From positions 246,237 through 310,236 of the forward strand of contig NZ_NMVP01000033.1 of the NCBI RefSeq assembly GCF_002250705.1: 64,000 nucleotides of DNA, in the 5' to 3' direction. Both the position numbers and the translations under genes were made by a program. The stretch comes from Enemella evansiae. GTDB taxonomy: Bacteria > Actinomycetota > Actinomycetes > Propionibacteriales > Propionibacteriaceae. The notes under the pieces were generated by a model. It had not been told where the DNA came from, searched no databases, and saw only the letters and a list, made by a program, of their open reading frames with translations. Each line of letters starts with the position of its first letter. Position 1 is the stretch's first letter. Below are positions 25,201-33,428 of the stretch, one piece after another.

Positions 25201-25524
25201 GTCGATGCCGTCCAGATCGAGGACCCCGGCCCGCAGCAGGGCCGCCCGGACCCGCGCGGACAGCTCGGCGGCGGCCTTGCGGGTGAAGGTCAGCCCGAGC
25301 ACCTGATCGGGGCGTACCGCACCGGAGCCGACCAACCAGACGACCCGGGCGGCCATCACCGTGGTCTTGCCGGACCCGGCGCCGGCGATGATCACGCCCG
25401 GTTCCAGCGGCGCGGTGATCGCCGTCAGCTGCTGGTCGGAGAACGGGATGCCGAGCGCCTCGGACAGTTCCTCGGGGGAACTCAGCCGATGCCTGAGCCG
25501 CAACGGGGTGACCGCGGAGATCAC
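22252..25524 (-). CDS. adnB: AdnB-type helicase-nuclease subunit
   Basis: A 1090-residue UvrD-like motor fused to a RecB-type nuclease, second gene of the AdnAB pair that resects double-strand breaks in actinobacteria. Walker A AGAGSGKT (47-54), VVLLDEYQDTSAAQA, VGDPFQAIYGWRGAA, LTVHKAKGLEW and YVAVTRAKQ are present; the nuclease has RGRIDAVYR and QIVDWKTGR near the C-terminus, without an Fe-S Cys set. I chose the GTG at 25524, which overlaps the adnA stop and has GGAGG 7 bases upstream; the frame is open further up. Length fits mycobacterial AdnB (about 1100). Confidence 0.88.
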   Translation of the reverse strand: MISAVTPLRLRHRLSSPEELSEALGIPFSDQQLTAITAPLEPGVIIAGAGSGKTTVMAARVVWLVGSGAVRPDQVLGLTFTRKAAAELSARVRAALLRAGVLDLDGIDEAGEQVVMTYDAYAARLVAEHGLRIGVDSEQTMITGATRFRLASRVVAAAAGPFEAISRLQPQFVADRVLKLDAELQAHLVGRAELDRHARRYRTDWDQAPLARGGRRYKDVERAEAVLAERLELASLVGDYQGLKRRLGVVEFADQMATAAHLVRAAPEVAELVRDQFKVVLLDEYQDTSAAQAMVLQGLFSGPDADHGRGHPVTAVGDPFQAIYGWRGAAANNILNFSNEFPRADGGPAPDFTLTVNRRSGQTILDVANVLAAPLRSDPLLADGPVDLTDTRLVAPASSGPGEVRAATFETWPEEVAWIGEQVAAAHQTGAVDQWSEIAILTRRNGDIGPLYTELTSRDIPVEIVGLGGLLGLPEVRDVVATLRVLDDVTANPALIRLLSGPRWSIGPRDLALLGSRARELAGDREDSDDGEESITADLQDAVADVDPTSVISLLDALENPGEGPYSEAARERFAAFAAELAGLRAHADEPVLDLTRRVIGTLGLEVELVSTPQFAVTERRNQLAVFTDAVADYVDVDGDASLSGLLAYLLAEEQQGNGLDQATPSEADSIKLLTVHKAKGLEWRQVYLPALVEGVFPSTQVFDNWVKNAAALPADLRGDREWIPQLEEVSNDGLKAFSESLKKQQLHSEDRLGYVAVTRAKQVLVGTGHVWRPENSKPRKRSGYLQAIIDEATRQDRVLAEAPPLAPDATNPLDRSAEPTPWPRPLDEDAQGRRRDAARAVQAARARFAETGEHEPVDTAPALLDEAETIAGWDADADQLLAEARAARRGRREVTLPSAVSATNLLTAVDDPEAYAEALLRPMPRPPSRSARFGTRFHAWIEQHYALRGAPTPLVDPDELPDRADTGAADELALRELCARFAGGRFGERVPYALEAPFTLLLDGLLIRGRIDAVYRSEDPRHDWQIVDWKTGRAEATDPGQLALYRRAWAELHQIPVERVDAVFYFVRTDQLVRPDELPDVSAMLDALA

Positions 25525-28500
25525 TGGACCACCTCCGCCGACTTGGCCGGGCAGGAATCGGCGAAAGCGCAATACCTGCAGGATTTCTGTACGCGTGCGT
25601 CGAACCGCTCTTCGCGCACGATCGCCGCCGCCTGCGCGATCTTGTCGTGCACCCAGGTCTGCCGGGTGCCCTCCTCGCCGGGCAGCTGGGGCTGATCGTC
25701 CAACGACGCCTGATTGAACACCATGGGATAGGGCTGGTCACCGGAATCCTGGAGCCGCAGATAGACCAGCTCGGCGCCGCCGACCCGGCGTTCGCCGGGG
25801 GCCAGGTCGTCGAAGGCGCCCTGCTGGGCGGCGAGCTGATAGACCCCGAGCTGTTCGTGTCCGGGCAGCTCCGACTTCTCCGGCGCGGTCTTGCCGGTCT
25901 TGAAATCCACCACGTGCAGGCGGCCGTCACCGAGGCGTTCCAGCCGGTCGACGGTGCCGGTCAGCAGCACCCGTTCGCCGTCCACCTCGACGGGCAGCTT
26001 GAACGGCACCTCGGTGCCGAGCACCTCGCGGTGGGCGTTGGCGGTCAGCCAGGCGGCATGGCGTTCCACCATCGCCTCGGCCTCCACCCGTTCGACCGCG
26101 GAGCGGTAGCGCGCGGCGAAGTCGAGCTGTTCCCAGATCTCGTCGAGGTGACCGACCAGCTCATCGGGCGGGATGTCCTCGCGGGCGGCGTGGTCGACCA
26201 GCACGTGCATCACCTCACCGGTGCTCGCGGCGGTGCGCCGCCCGGACTCGCCCTGGGCGCGCCGGGACAGGAACCACTGCCGGGGGCAGGCGAGCAGCGA
26301 ACCGAGGCTCGACCCGGACAACCGCACCGGATCCCCCGGCGCCACGACCGGGTCACCGGCCCGGCTCACCGCACGCATTCCCCACCAGTTGGCGGGATCC
26401 GCGGCGGGTGCCAGCGGCCGGCCCTCGTCGTCGACCGCGTCGGCCAACCGGGCCAGCCGCACCGCCGCGGCATCGCGCAGCACCGGTGACTGGTCGGGGT
26501 CGACCGAGATCCGGCGCAGCTCACCGACCAGGGCGGCCAGGGTGAGCGGGCGGCGCGGCCGGCCGGTGATCTGCTGCTGCGGCGTACGCAGTTCGCTGAG
26601 GAATCGGGACGGTTGGTCACCCTCCCCCTCGGTGCCCTCGACCGCGGTCACCACCAGCCGTTCCCGGGCCCGGGTGCAGGCGACGTAGAACAATCGGCGC
26701 TCCTCGGCCAACCGGGCACCGAGCGAGAGGCCCTCGGTGAGCCCGGCGCCGCCACCGGGTCCCTGCCGGCCCAGCCGATCGGCCTCCAGCAGCGAACCCC
26801 GGACCCGCAGATCGGGCCAGCCGCCCTCCTGCACCCCGGCGACCACCACCAACCGCCACTGCAGGCCCTTGGCCCGGTGCGCGGTGAGCAGGCGCACGCC
26901 GCGGCCGCGCAGGTCGCCCTCGCGCTGGGTGTCGGCCGGGATCTGCTGGGCCTCCACCTCGGCCAGGAAGGACTCGACCCCGCGGGCACCGACCAGTTCC
27001 TCGGAGCGGACCGCGATGTCGAACAGGGCGCAGACCGCGTCCAGGTCACGGTCGGCGCGGCGGGCGGAATCCCCACCACCGAAGGCATCGGCGCGCAACC
27101 GGGCCGGCCAGTCGGTGCCGGACCAGAGCAGCCAGAGCACCTCCTCGGCGGTGCCGCCGGACTCGATCCGGGCCCGGGCCTCGGCGAGCAGCACCGCCAG
27201 CCTGCGGGCCTGCTCCAGCTCCCGGGACGGGCCGGCGGACCGTTCCGCATCGGTCAGCCGGCCGGGATCGATCAGCGCCAGCCGAGACAGCTCGGCCGAC
27301 GACTCGGGCAGCGCGCCGCCGAGCTCCTCCCGCTCCGCGGCACGCAACCGCCGCCCGAGTCGGCGCACTCCCAGGCTGTCCAGGCCACCGAGCGGGGAGA
27401 CCAGCAGCCGCGCGGTCTCGTCGACATCGGGCCCGTCGACGCGCAGCGCGACCTGCAGGGCCAGCAGCAGCGGCCGGACGGCGAGCTCGGCGGAGAGCGC
27501 GATCTCATCACCGGCCACCTCCACCGGCACACCGGCCGCCGACAGGGCCCGCACCAAAGGCGGCAGGTCGCGGCGCCCGCTGCGCACCAGCACCCCCATC
27601 TCGGACCAGTCGAGGCCGTCGCGCAGATGGGCCTGGCGCAGCAGATCCGCGACGTGTTCGGCCTGGGCGCCGGTGGATTCGAAGCCGTAGATCTCGACCC
27701 GGCCGGCGGGGCCGGCGGGGTCGGTGGCCGGGTGGCGGAACCGCTCGCGGACCTCCGCGGGCAGGCTGCGGGCCAGCGGCAACCGGTCGGCCAGGTGACC
27801 GGTGGCATCGGCGATCCGGCTGCCGTAGCGGCGGGTGGTGCCGAGTGCCAGCACCGGCGCGGGATCACCGTCGGCGGTGCGGAACCGGTCGGGGAAGTCG
27901 AGGATGCCGCGCGCCTCGGCACCGCGGAAGCCGTAGATGGACTGGTCCGGATCACCGACCGCGACGACGGTGCCGCCGGGACCGGCCAGCTCGCTGAGCA
28001 GGGCGACCTGGGAGGGATCGGTGTCCTGGTATTCGTCGACGTAGATGCCGTCGATCTCGGCGCGCAGGGTGGCGAGCACCTCGGGGTCGGTGAGCAGGAT
28101 CCGGCAGCGATGCACCAGCTCGGAGTAGTCGAGCACGCCCTCGAAATCGAGCACCTCGAGGTATTCCTCCATGAACCGGCCCACCCCGGCCCACTCCGGC
28201 CGGTCGGCCAGCTCGGCGGCGTGTTCGAGATCCTCGGGGTCGAGGCCGAGCTGCCGGGCCCGGGCGATGACCTGCCGGGCCTCGGCGGCGAACGCGCGGG
28301 TCGGATACGCCGCCCGCATGCCCGCCGGCCAGTCGGTCAGCCCCGGGTCCCGCTCGGCCAGCCCGGCGAGGGTCTCCCGGACCCGGAACTCCTGCTCGGG
28401 GGCGGTGAGCAGCCGCAGCCCGGCCGACGCCTCCGCCACCCCGGGTTCGTGGTCACCGGCGCCGAAGCGGCGCAGCAGGGCGTAGCAGAAGGAGTGGAAG

Positions 28501-28799
28501 GTCATCGCCAACGGGGTCGCGGTGGAGCGGCCGAGGCGGGCGGTGATCCGCTCCCGCAGGTCGGCGGCGGCCCGCCGCGAGAAGGTCAGCACCAGCGGCG
28601 TACGCCGGGACTCCGGCCCCGTCCCATTCGTGCGCAACCGCGCAACGACGGCCTCGACGAGGGTGGTGGTCTTGCCCGTGCCGGGTCCGGCGAGGACCAG
28701 CAAGGGGCCCCGGTCATGGTCGACGACCCGCTGCTGATCGGCATCCAGTGCCGGCACCGTCACCACGGTCTCGGCTCGCCGCAGCCCGACTCGCACCAT
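25521..28799 (-). CDS. adnA: AdnA-type helicase-nuclease subunit with Fe-S nuclease domain
   Basis: 1092 residues from the ATG at 28799, which has AGGAGG 9 bases upstream. The N-terminal motor has AGPGTGKT (37-44), YVDEYQDTDPSQ, VGDPDQSIYGFRGAE, LTAHRAKGLQW and YVACTRARE. The C-terminal RecB-like nuclease has GTVDRLE and VVDFKTGK, plus a probable Fe-S set: one Cys in LACPRQWF and three in CRYCAFADSC. With AdnB it forms the actinobacterial end-resection machine. First gene of a four-gene coupled operon (adnA-adnB-nudC-hydrolase). A RecA-NDp-like promoter lies 40 bases upstream, suggesting damage induction. Confidence 0.88.
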   Translation of the reverse strand: MVRVGLRRAETVVTVPALDADQQRVVDHDRGPLLVLAGPGTGKTTTLVEAVVARLRTNGTGPESRRTPLVLTFSRRAAADLRERITARLGRSTATPLAMTFHSFCYALLRRFGAGDHEPGVAEASAGLRLLTAPEQEFRVRETLAGLAERDPGLTDWPAGMRAAYPTRAFAAEARQVIARARQLGLDPEDLEHAAELADRPEWAGVGRFMEEYLEVLDFEGVLDYSELVHRCRILLTDPEVLATLRAEIDGIYVDEYQDTDPSQVALLSELAGPGGTVVAVGDPDQSIYGFRGAEARGILDFPDRFRTADGDPAPVLALGTTRRYGSRIADATGHLADRLPLARSLPAEVRERFRHPATDPAGPAGRVEIYGFESTGAQAEHVADLLRQAHLRDGLDWSEMGVLVRSGRRDLPPLVRALSAAGVPVEVAGDEIALSAELAVRPLLLALQVALRVDGPDVDETARLLVSPLGGLDSLGVRRLGRRLRAAEREELGGALPESSAELSRLALIDPGRLTDAERSAGPSRELEQARRLAVLLAEARARIESGGTAEEVLWLLWSGTDWPARLRADAFGGGDSARRADRDLDAVCALFDIAVRSEELVGARGVESFLAEVEAQQIPADTQREGDLRGRGVRLLTAHRAKGLQWRLVVVAGVQEGGWPDLRVRGSLLEADRLGRQGPGGGAGLTEGLSLGARLAEERRLFYVACTRARERLVVTAVEGTEGEGDQPSRFLSELRTPQQQITGRPRRPLTLAALVGELRRISVDPDQSPVLRDAAAVRLARLADAVDDEGRPLAPAADPANWWGMRAVSRAGDPVVAPGDPVRLSGSSLGSLLACPRQWFLSRRAQGESGRRTAASTGEVMHVLVDHAAREDIPPDELVGHLDEIWEQLDFAARYRSAVERVEAEAMVERHAAWLTANAHREVLGTEVPFKLPVEVDGERVLLTGTVDRLERLGDGRLHVVDFKTGKTAPEKSELPGHEQLGVYQLAAQQGAFDDLAPGERRVGGAELVYLRLQDSGDQPYPMVFNQASLDDQPQLPGEEGTRQTWVHDKIAQAAAIVREERFDARVQKSCRYCAFADSCPAKSAEVVQ

Positions 28800-29186
28800 C
28801 CCCGTCTGCCTCCTCGATCCGCCGCCTCGTCCGCTGCCGACTCCCATGCAAGCAGACCCCACCGACAGTGACCCTGCCGTGCCCCGGTGACTGGCCGATG
28901 TGTCCAGCATCACAACGCAGAAGGAGAGTCTCCTCATCCAGCGAATCACTATCTGACTAGGGGATATGCCACCCTCCGGATGGGAGCAAAACCCAATAAT
29001 ACCTAGATAAGTAGACAAAGATGGGTGAGTACGGTGCTAGCGGGGTACAGGGTGTGCAAGGCTTGTCCCACTGCAGAAGTACTTGTGTCGCGGGTTTTCT
29101 TCCGGGTCCAGGGCTTCGTCGGGTGAGCCCCAGCAGTTGCGGGGTCGCATGGCGCGGCTCCACGTTTCAAGGAGAAGGTAGAGAGA
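28800..29186. other. 387-base intergenic region between adnA and cspA
   Basis: Divergent promoters lie here. The adnA side holds the RecA-NDp-like site. The cspA side has an unusually AT-rich stretch around 28985-29020 (AATAATACCTAGATAAGTAG) and then about 160 bases that could be a cold-shock type long leader. I find no gene. Confidence 0.5.
28846..28868 (-). promoter_or_regulatory. RecA-NDp-like (PafBC-type) promoter of adnAB
   Basis: Minus strand: CTGTCGGTG (28860-28868), exactly 8 bases, then TTGCAT (28846-28851). Compared with TTGTCRGTG-N8-TAN3T it differs at the first T and at the A of the -10. Spacing is identical to the perfect site in front of recC. Confidence 0.65.
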
Positions 29187-29396
29187 ATGGCACAGGGAAC
29201 CGTCAAGTGGTTCAACGCCGAAAAGGGCTACGGATTCATCGCCGTCGACGGCGGTGGCCCGAATGACGACGTCTTCGTGCACTACAGCGCGATCGAGACC
29301 ACAGGCTTCCGCACCCTCGATGAGGGCCAGCGGGTTGAGTTCGAGACCACCCAGGGACCGAAGGGCCCCCAGGCGGACAAGGTTCGTCCGCTCTGA
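29187..29396 (+). CDS. Cold-shock protein (CspA family)
   Basis: A 69-residue single cold-shock domain. RNP1 KGYGFI (residues 14-19) and RNP2 VFVHYS (29-34) give the RNA/ssDNA-binding surface; it acts as an RNA chaperone. AAGGAG precedes the ATG by 14 bases, with a closer GGTAGAGAG. The upstream region may be a long regulated 5' UTR, as in other csp genes. A strong terminator follows. It stands alone between two minus-strand operons. Confidence 0.95.
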   Translation: MAQGTVKWFNAEKGYGFIAVDGGGPNDDVFVHYSAIETTGFRTLDEGQRVEFETTQGPKGPQADKVRPL

Positions 29397-29418
29397 TCTG
29401 ATCAGAGTCGACAGCCAC

Positions 29419-29448
29419 GGAGGCGGCACCTTGCGGGGTGCCGCCTCC
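29419..29448 (+). terminator. Rho-independent-type terminator after cspA
   Basis: Perfect 12-bp stem GGAGGCGGCACC (29419-29430) with GGTGCCGCCTCC (29437-29448), a 6-base loop, and only TT after it. Lying between convergent cspA and moeZ, it may serve both. Confidence 0.85.
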
Positions 29449-29480
29449 TTGCATGTCCGGCCCCGGGTCGGCCCGCGTGG

Positions 29481-30704
29481 TCAGTATTTCGGCTGGCTCG
29501 GGTCGATCCGATCCGACCAGGCGAGTACGCCACCGGTCACGTTGAGGGCCGGGATCTCCTTGCTCAGCAGGATTTGCTGCACCTGACCCGAGCGGGCACC
29601 GGAGCGGCAGTAGAGCAGCACCTCTCCCCCGTCGGCGGCCTCGGCGAGCCGGGCCAGATCGACTGCGTCCTCCTCGAAGGCACCCTTGGGGATCAGCACC
29701 GATTCGGGGATCACGCTGATCTCCCGCTCCACCGGTTCCCGGACGTCGACCAGCACGAAGTGGTCCTCACCGCGCTCGCGGGCGGCGAGCCGATCACGCA
29801 GTTCCTCCACCGAGATCTCTTCCGCCATGCCATCGCCTTCCTCGTCGCCTTCGCCGGCCTCCGGCGTACCGCGGCCGATGCCGCAGAAATCCTGGTAATC
29901 CTCAAGCAGGGTGGTGATCCGCGGATTCGCACCGCACAGCGGGCAGTCCGGATCGGCGGACACCGGGAGTTGCTGCCAGCTGGCCCGCAGCGCGTCGTGC
30001 ACCTGCAACCGGCCGAGCAGCGGGTCGCCCGCACCGAGCAGCAGTTTCACCGCCTCGGCCGCCTGGGCCGAGCCGATCGCTCCGCAGAGCAGGCCGAGTA
30101 CGCCACCCTCGGCGCAGCTGGGCACCGCACCCGGCGGCGGCGGATCGGGGAAGATGCAGCGGTAGCAGGGTCCGTGGCCGGCCCAGAAGACGCTGATCTG
30201 ACCGTCGAACCGCAGGATCGAGGCCCAGACGTAGGGCTTGCCGAGCAGGGCGCAGGCGTCGTTGACCAGGTAGCGAGTGGCGAAGTTGTCGGTGCCGTCG
30301 ATGACCAGGTCGTACCCGCCGATGAGCTCGAGGGCGTTGTCGGTGTCGATCCGCACCGGGTGCTTGATCAGGCGGACCAGCGGGTTGAGCCGAGCGACCG
30401 CATCGGCGGCGGAGTCGACCTTGGGCCGCCCGAGATCGGCGACGCCGTGCAGCACCTGCCGCTGCAGGTTGGATTCCTCCACCACGTCGAAGTCGACCAC
30501 CCCGATCGTGCCCACCCCGGCGGCGGCGAGATAGAGCAGGGTCGGCGAGCCGAGCCCACCGGCGCCGATCACCAGGACCCGGGCGTTCTTCAGCCGGCGC
30601 TGTCCACCCACCCCGACCTCGGGCAGCGTCAGGTGCCGGGCATATCGCCGCATTTCCTCCGCGGTCAGGGATTCCGCCGGTTCCACCAAGGGGTCTGTCT
30701 GCAC
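29481..30704 (-). CDS. moeZ: MoeZ: MoeB-type adenylyltransferase fused to rhodanese
   Basis: About 407 residues. The N-terminal E1-like domain has ARVLVIGAGGLGSP, a DFDVVEESNLQRQ segment and zinc cysteines in CYRC and CPLC. The C-terminal rhodanese domain has the active-site loop CRSGAR and ends WSDRIDPSQPKY. MoeZ adenylates and sulfurates carrier proteins (MoaD- and CysO-type in mycobacteria), serving molybdopterin and cysteine synthesis; a molybdoenzyme is encoded at 45.1 kb. I chose the GTG at 30704 because the RRYARHLTLPEVG start of the domain follows; the frame is open further upstream. MoeZ in this neighbourhood matches mycobacterial order. Confidence 0.9.
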   Translation of the reverse strand: MQTDPLVEPAESLTAEEMRRYARHLTLPEVGVGGQRRLKNARVLVIGAGGLGSPTLLYLAAAGVGTIGVVDFDVVEESNLQRQVLHGVADLGRPKVDSAADAVARLNPLVRLIKHPVRIDTDNALELIGGYDLVIDGTDNFATRYLVNDACALLGKPYVWASILRFDGQISVFWAGHGPCYRCIFPDPPPPGAVPSCAEGGVLGLLCGAIGSAQAAEAVKLLLGAGDPLLGRLQVHDALRASWQQLPVSADPDCPLCGANPRITTLLEDYQDFCGIGRGTPEAGEGDEEGDGMAEEISVEELRDRLAARERGEDHFVLVDVREPVEREISVIPESVLIPKGAFEEDAVDLARLAEAADGGEVLLYCRSGARSGQVQQILLSKEIPALNVTGGVLAWSDRIDPSQPKY

Positions 30705-30708
30705 CCGT

Positions 30709-31941
30709 TCAGCGTACGCGCGCCGTGGAGGGCTCCTCGGCAGCACCCAGGTGGCGGCCGGTGCTGATCCGGACCAGTGGCAGGGCGATGACGGCGAAGA
30801 CCCCGAGCACGGCCACGAAGGCGAGCACCGCGACGGGCAGCCCGACCGCATCGGCCAGATAACCGGTGGCGACCGGCAGCGCACCCGCGGGCAGGTAGCC
30901 CGAGATGTTCAACGCCGCATTGGATTCCGCCCGCCGGTCCGGGGCGATCCGGGTGGCGATCAGCGTCAACCCGGCGAGCTGCCCCAGCCCCTGGGCGGCA
31001 CCGGAAAGCAGCGCGGCGGCAAGGAACATCGGCCACCGTCCGGCCCCCGTCACCGCGAGACCGAGCAGCACCATCGCGGCGACGGCCGCGATCGAGCTCA
31101 CCGCGAGCTGGGTCCGGGTGGACCATCCTCCGACCGCGAACTGGATGCCGGTGGCGACCAGGAACATCGCGCAGGCGATCAGTCCGGCGATGAACGGGTC
31201 CCGGACGCCGACGGGCCCCGCCAGCACCGAGGGCCCGAGCGACAGCACGAACGAGGTGGCGGTGATCCCGGGGCCGAAGGTGACCGCACCCCAGACCAGT
31301 TCCCGACGCCGATCCCGCGGCGGCCGCGGCCAGCGCCACAACCGGCCACCGGTGGCCACCGGCCCCACCGGCCGGTCGAGCGGCAGGCGTACCCCGATGC
31401 CGAAGGCGATGACCGTCAGCGCGGTCACCAGGCCGAAGACCCATGGTTGCGGCGTACCGGCCTGGCGCGCGATGGAGCCGGACAGCAGCGGCCCGAGCCC
31501 GGCGCCCAGCACCATCGACACCGAGGCGAACAGCCCGCCGATCCGGCGTCGCGCCGCCGGCGCGAGGTCGACCACGGCGGCCATTCCCGCGGTCACCGAC
31601 CCGCCCACCGAGATCCCGGCCAGCAGGCGAGCCACCAGCAACCAGACCACGTTCTGGGCGAAGAGGAACAGCAGTGCCGAGACGATCGCGGCGGCCAGCG
31701 CGGGCAGCAGCACGACCCGGCGTCCGTACCGGTCCGCGAGTCGCCCCGCCACGGTCAGGGTGCCGACCAGCCCGGCCATGTAGCACGCGAAGACGACCGT
31801 CAGGGTGCGGGAGGAGAACCCCCATTCGCGCTGCCAGGCCACATAGAGCGGTGTCGGTGCGTTGGAGAGCACGAACACCGACGTGACGGCGATCGCCGCC
31901 GCGATCGACCATCCCAGGCCGTGTCGTTCCACGGTTCGCAT
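30709..31941 (-). CDS. MFS transporter
   Basis: A 410-residue permease with 12 predicted helices, starting at the ATG at 31941 with CAGGAGG 7 bases upstream. The loop between helices 2 and 3 is GRLADRYGRRVVL, the MFS motif A signature; helix 5 has GAGLGPLLSGSIA, motif C of drug/H+ antiporters. It is divergent from an ArsR-type regulator, sharing a palindromic operator region, so it is probably repressed by that protein. A drug or metabolite efflux role is likely; the substrate is unknown. Confidence 0.85.
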   Translation of the reverse strand: MRTVERHGLGWSIAAAIAVTSVFVLSNAPTPLYVAWQREWGFSSRTLTVVFACYMAGLVGTLTVAGRLADRYGRRVVLLPALAAAIVSALLFLFAQNVVWLLVARLLAGISVGGSVTAGMAAVVDLAPAARRRIGGLFASVSMVLGAGLGPLLSGSIARQAGTPQPWVFGLVTALTVIAFGIGVRLPLDRPVGPVATGGRLWRWPRPPRDRRRELVWGAVTFGPGITATSFVLSLGPSVLAGPVGVRDPFIAGLIACAMFLVATGIQFAVGGWSTRTQLAVSSIAAVAAMVLLGLAVTGAGRWPMFLAAALLSGAAQGLGQLAGLTLIATRIAPDRRAESNAALNISGYLPAGALPVATGYLADAVGLPVAVLAFVAVLGVFAVIALPLVRISTGRHLGAAEEPSTARVR

Positions 31942-31972
31942 CACTGACCTCCTGTTCGATCCGACTCGTAGT

Positions 31973-32031
31973 AGTACGAACATAGTCGAACTGATCCACA
32001 AGTTCGAGTCTGTTCGTACTTTGGGTACGCT
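31973..32031. promoter_or_regulatory. Nested palindromic operator and arsR promoter
   Basis: Outer perfect repeat AGTACGAACA (31973-31982) / TGTTCGTACT (32011-32020) and inner TCGAACT (31986-31992) / AGTTCGA (32001-32007). It overlaps a plus-strand promoter TTCGAG (32003-32008), 17 bases, TACGCT (32026-32031). The predicted start of transcription falls on the ATG at 32038. Confidence 0.65.
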
Positions 32032-32037
32032 GGCGCC

Positions 32038-32409
32038 ATGAGCACGCTGGCCCCCACCTATCGCAGCGACACCGAGCCCGACGGCCTGCCCGATCGGTTG
32101 CCGGAACCGGCGGTGGCGGACATCCGGCTGGAACGAGTGCTGGGTGTGCTGGCCGACCCGCTGCGGTTGACGATCGTGCAGCGGCTGCTGCACAGCTCCG
32201 AGGGGTTCGATCAGACCTGCGGCTGGTTCGGCTTCGACCGACCCAAGTCCACCCTCACCCATCACTTCAAAGCGCTCCGCGAGGCGGGGGTGATCACCCA
32301 GCGGCAGTACGGCCTGGAACGCCGCAGCCGGGTCCGGCTGGCCGACCTGAACGCACGCTTCCCCGGGTTGATCGATGTGGTGCTGGGCTGGCGGCCCGCC
32401 GACCACTGA
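32038..32409 (+). CDS. ArsR-family transcriptional regulator
   Basis: 123 residues with an ArsR winged helix: RLERVLGVLADPLRLTIVQRLL and then PKSTLTHHFKALREAGVITQRQYGLERRSRVRLADL. No metal-binding Cys motif is visible (one Cys only), so the inducer is probably organic. It is divergent from the MFS gene, over a nested palindrome. The promoter would place the transcript start at or next to the ATG, so the mRNA may be leaderless. The LigD-type polymerase gene starts 21 bases downstream and could be co-transcribed. Confidence 0.85.
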   Translation: MSTLAPTYRSDTEPDGLPDRLPEPAVADIRLERVLGVLADPLRLTIVQRLLHSSEGFDQTCGWFGFDRPKSTLTHHFKALREAGVITQRQYGLERRSRVRLADLNARFPGLIDVVLGWRPADH

Positions 32410-32430
32410 CCCGCCGCTAGCATCCCCGGT

Positions 32431-33408
32431 ATGCCTGCACGCAGCGAACGCACCGAGGTGACCACCGAGGTCGACGGCCGGCGGCTGGTGCTGTCCAATC
32501 TGGAGAAGGTCCTCTATCCAGAGATTGGGCTGACCAAGGGCGAGGTGATCGACTACTACCTGCGGATCGCGCCGGTGATGCTGCCGCACCTGGCGGACAA
32601 GGCGCTCACCCGGGTCCGTTTCCCCGACGGCGTCGCCCCGGGTTCGGTGACCTTCTATGAGAAGAACAAGCCGAACGGCTGCCCGGACTGGGTGCGCACG
32701 ATGCCGGTCTCCACCGGCGACGGCATCGTCGACTATCTGGTCGCCACCGAGGTCGCCACGCTGGTCTATCTGGCGAATCTGGCCGCCCTGGAACTGCATG
32801 TACCGCAGTGGCACGGTGATTCCGCGGCCGAGCGGCCGATCACCGTGCGCGGCACCGGCGACTCCCCCAGCGAGCCGCTCAGCGACACCGTGGTGATCGA
32901 TCTCGACCCGGGCGAGGGACTGTCGGCCGACCGGCTCGCGCATGCCGCCCAGCTCGTCGGCGGGCTGCTCGCCACCGACGGGCTGTTGCCGCTGGTGAAG
33001 ACGACCGGTTCGAAAGGGCTTCAGGTGTACGCGGCCATCGAACCGGCCCCTGCCCGCGCGGTGACGGCGTACGCCCAATCGCTCGGCGCGCTGCTGGCGC
33101 GTACCGAACCCGACTACTTCGTCGGCACCATCACCGTCGCCGAACGCACCGGCCGGGTCTATCTGGACCACAACCAGAACCTGGCGGCCCGCAACACCAT
33201 CGCGCCGTACTCGCTGCGCGGCCGCGCCTGGGCCGGTGTCTCCACGCCACTGGAGTGGGACGAGGTCGCCGCGGTCGGTACGCCCCAGGACCTGCAGTTC
33301 ACTCCAGCCCAGGTGCTGCAACGAGTGGACGAGCACGGTGACCTGTTCGCCGAGTTGCTGGATCCGGCCGACGCGCCGCCGTTGCCGGACAGGGCCGACC
33401 GGCGGTGA
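32431..33408 (+). CDS. Stand-alone LigD-type polymerase/primase (AEP)
   Basis: A 325-residue archaeo-eukaryotic primase-fold protein matching the polymerase domain of LigD. Visible: LSNLEKVLYPEIGLTKGEVIDYY at the N-terminus, catalytic VIDLDPGEG (DxD), TTGSKGLQVY (the SKG His/Leu motif) and LDHNQNLAARNTIAPYSLRGR. Such separate PolDoms (also in mycobacteria) fill gaps and add ribonucleotides in end joining or excision repair. No Ku or ligase gene lies in the window. The gene follows the ArsR gene by 21 bases and precedes a TetR gene by 20 bases. Confidence 0.9.
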   Translation: MPARSERTEVTTEVDGRRLVLSNLEKVLYPEIGLTKGEVIDYYLRIAPVMLPHLADKALTRVRFPDGVAPGSVTFYEKNKPNGCPDWVRTMPVSTGDGIVDYLVATEVATLVYLANLAALELHVPQWHGDSAAERPITVRGTGDSPSEPLSDTVVIDLDPGEGLSADRLAHAAQLVGGLLATDGLLPLVKTTGSKGLQVYAAIEPAPARAVTAYAQSLGALLARTEPDYFVGTITVAERTGRVYLDHNQNLAARNTIAPYSLRGRAWAGVSTPLEWDEVAAVGTPQDLQFTPAQVLQRVDEHGDLFAELLDPADAPPLPDRADRR

Positions 33409-33428
33409 CGCGCCGGTAGCATGTCGGA

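Noticed and set aside
22360..25695. An 1111-codon plus-strand frame opposite adnB
   Set aside because: Shadow frame; translation is repetitive Gly/Arg/Pro/Gln without a domain.
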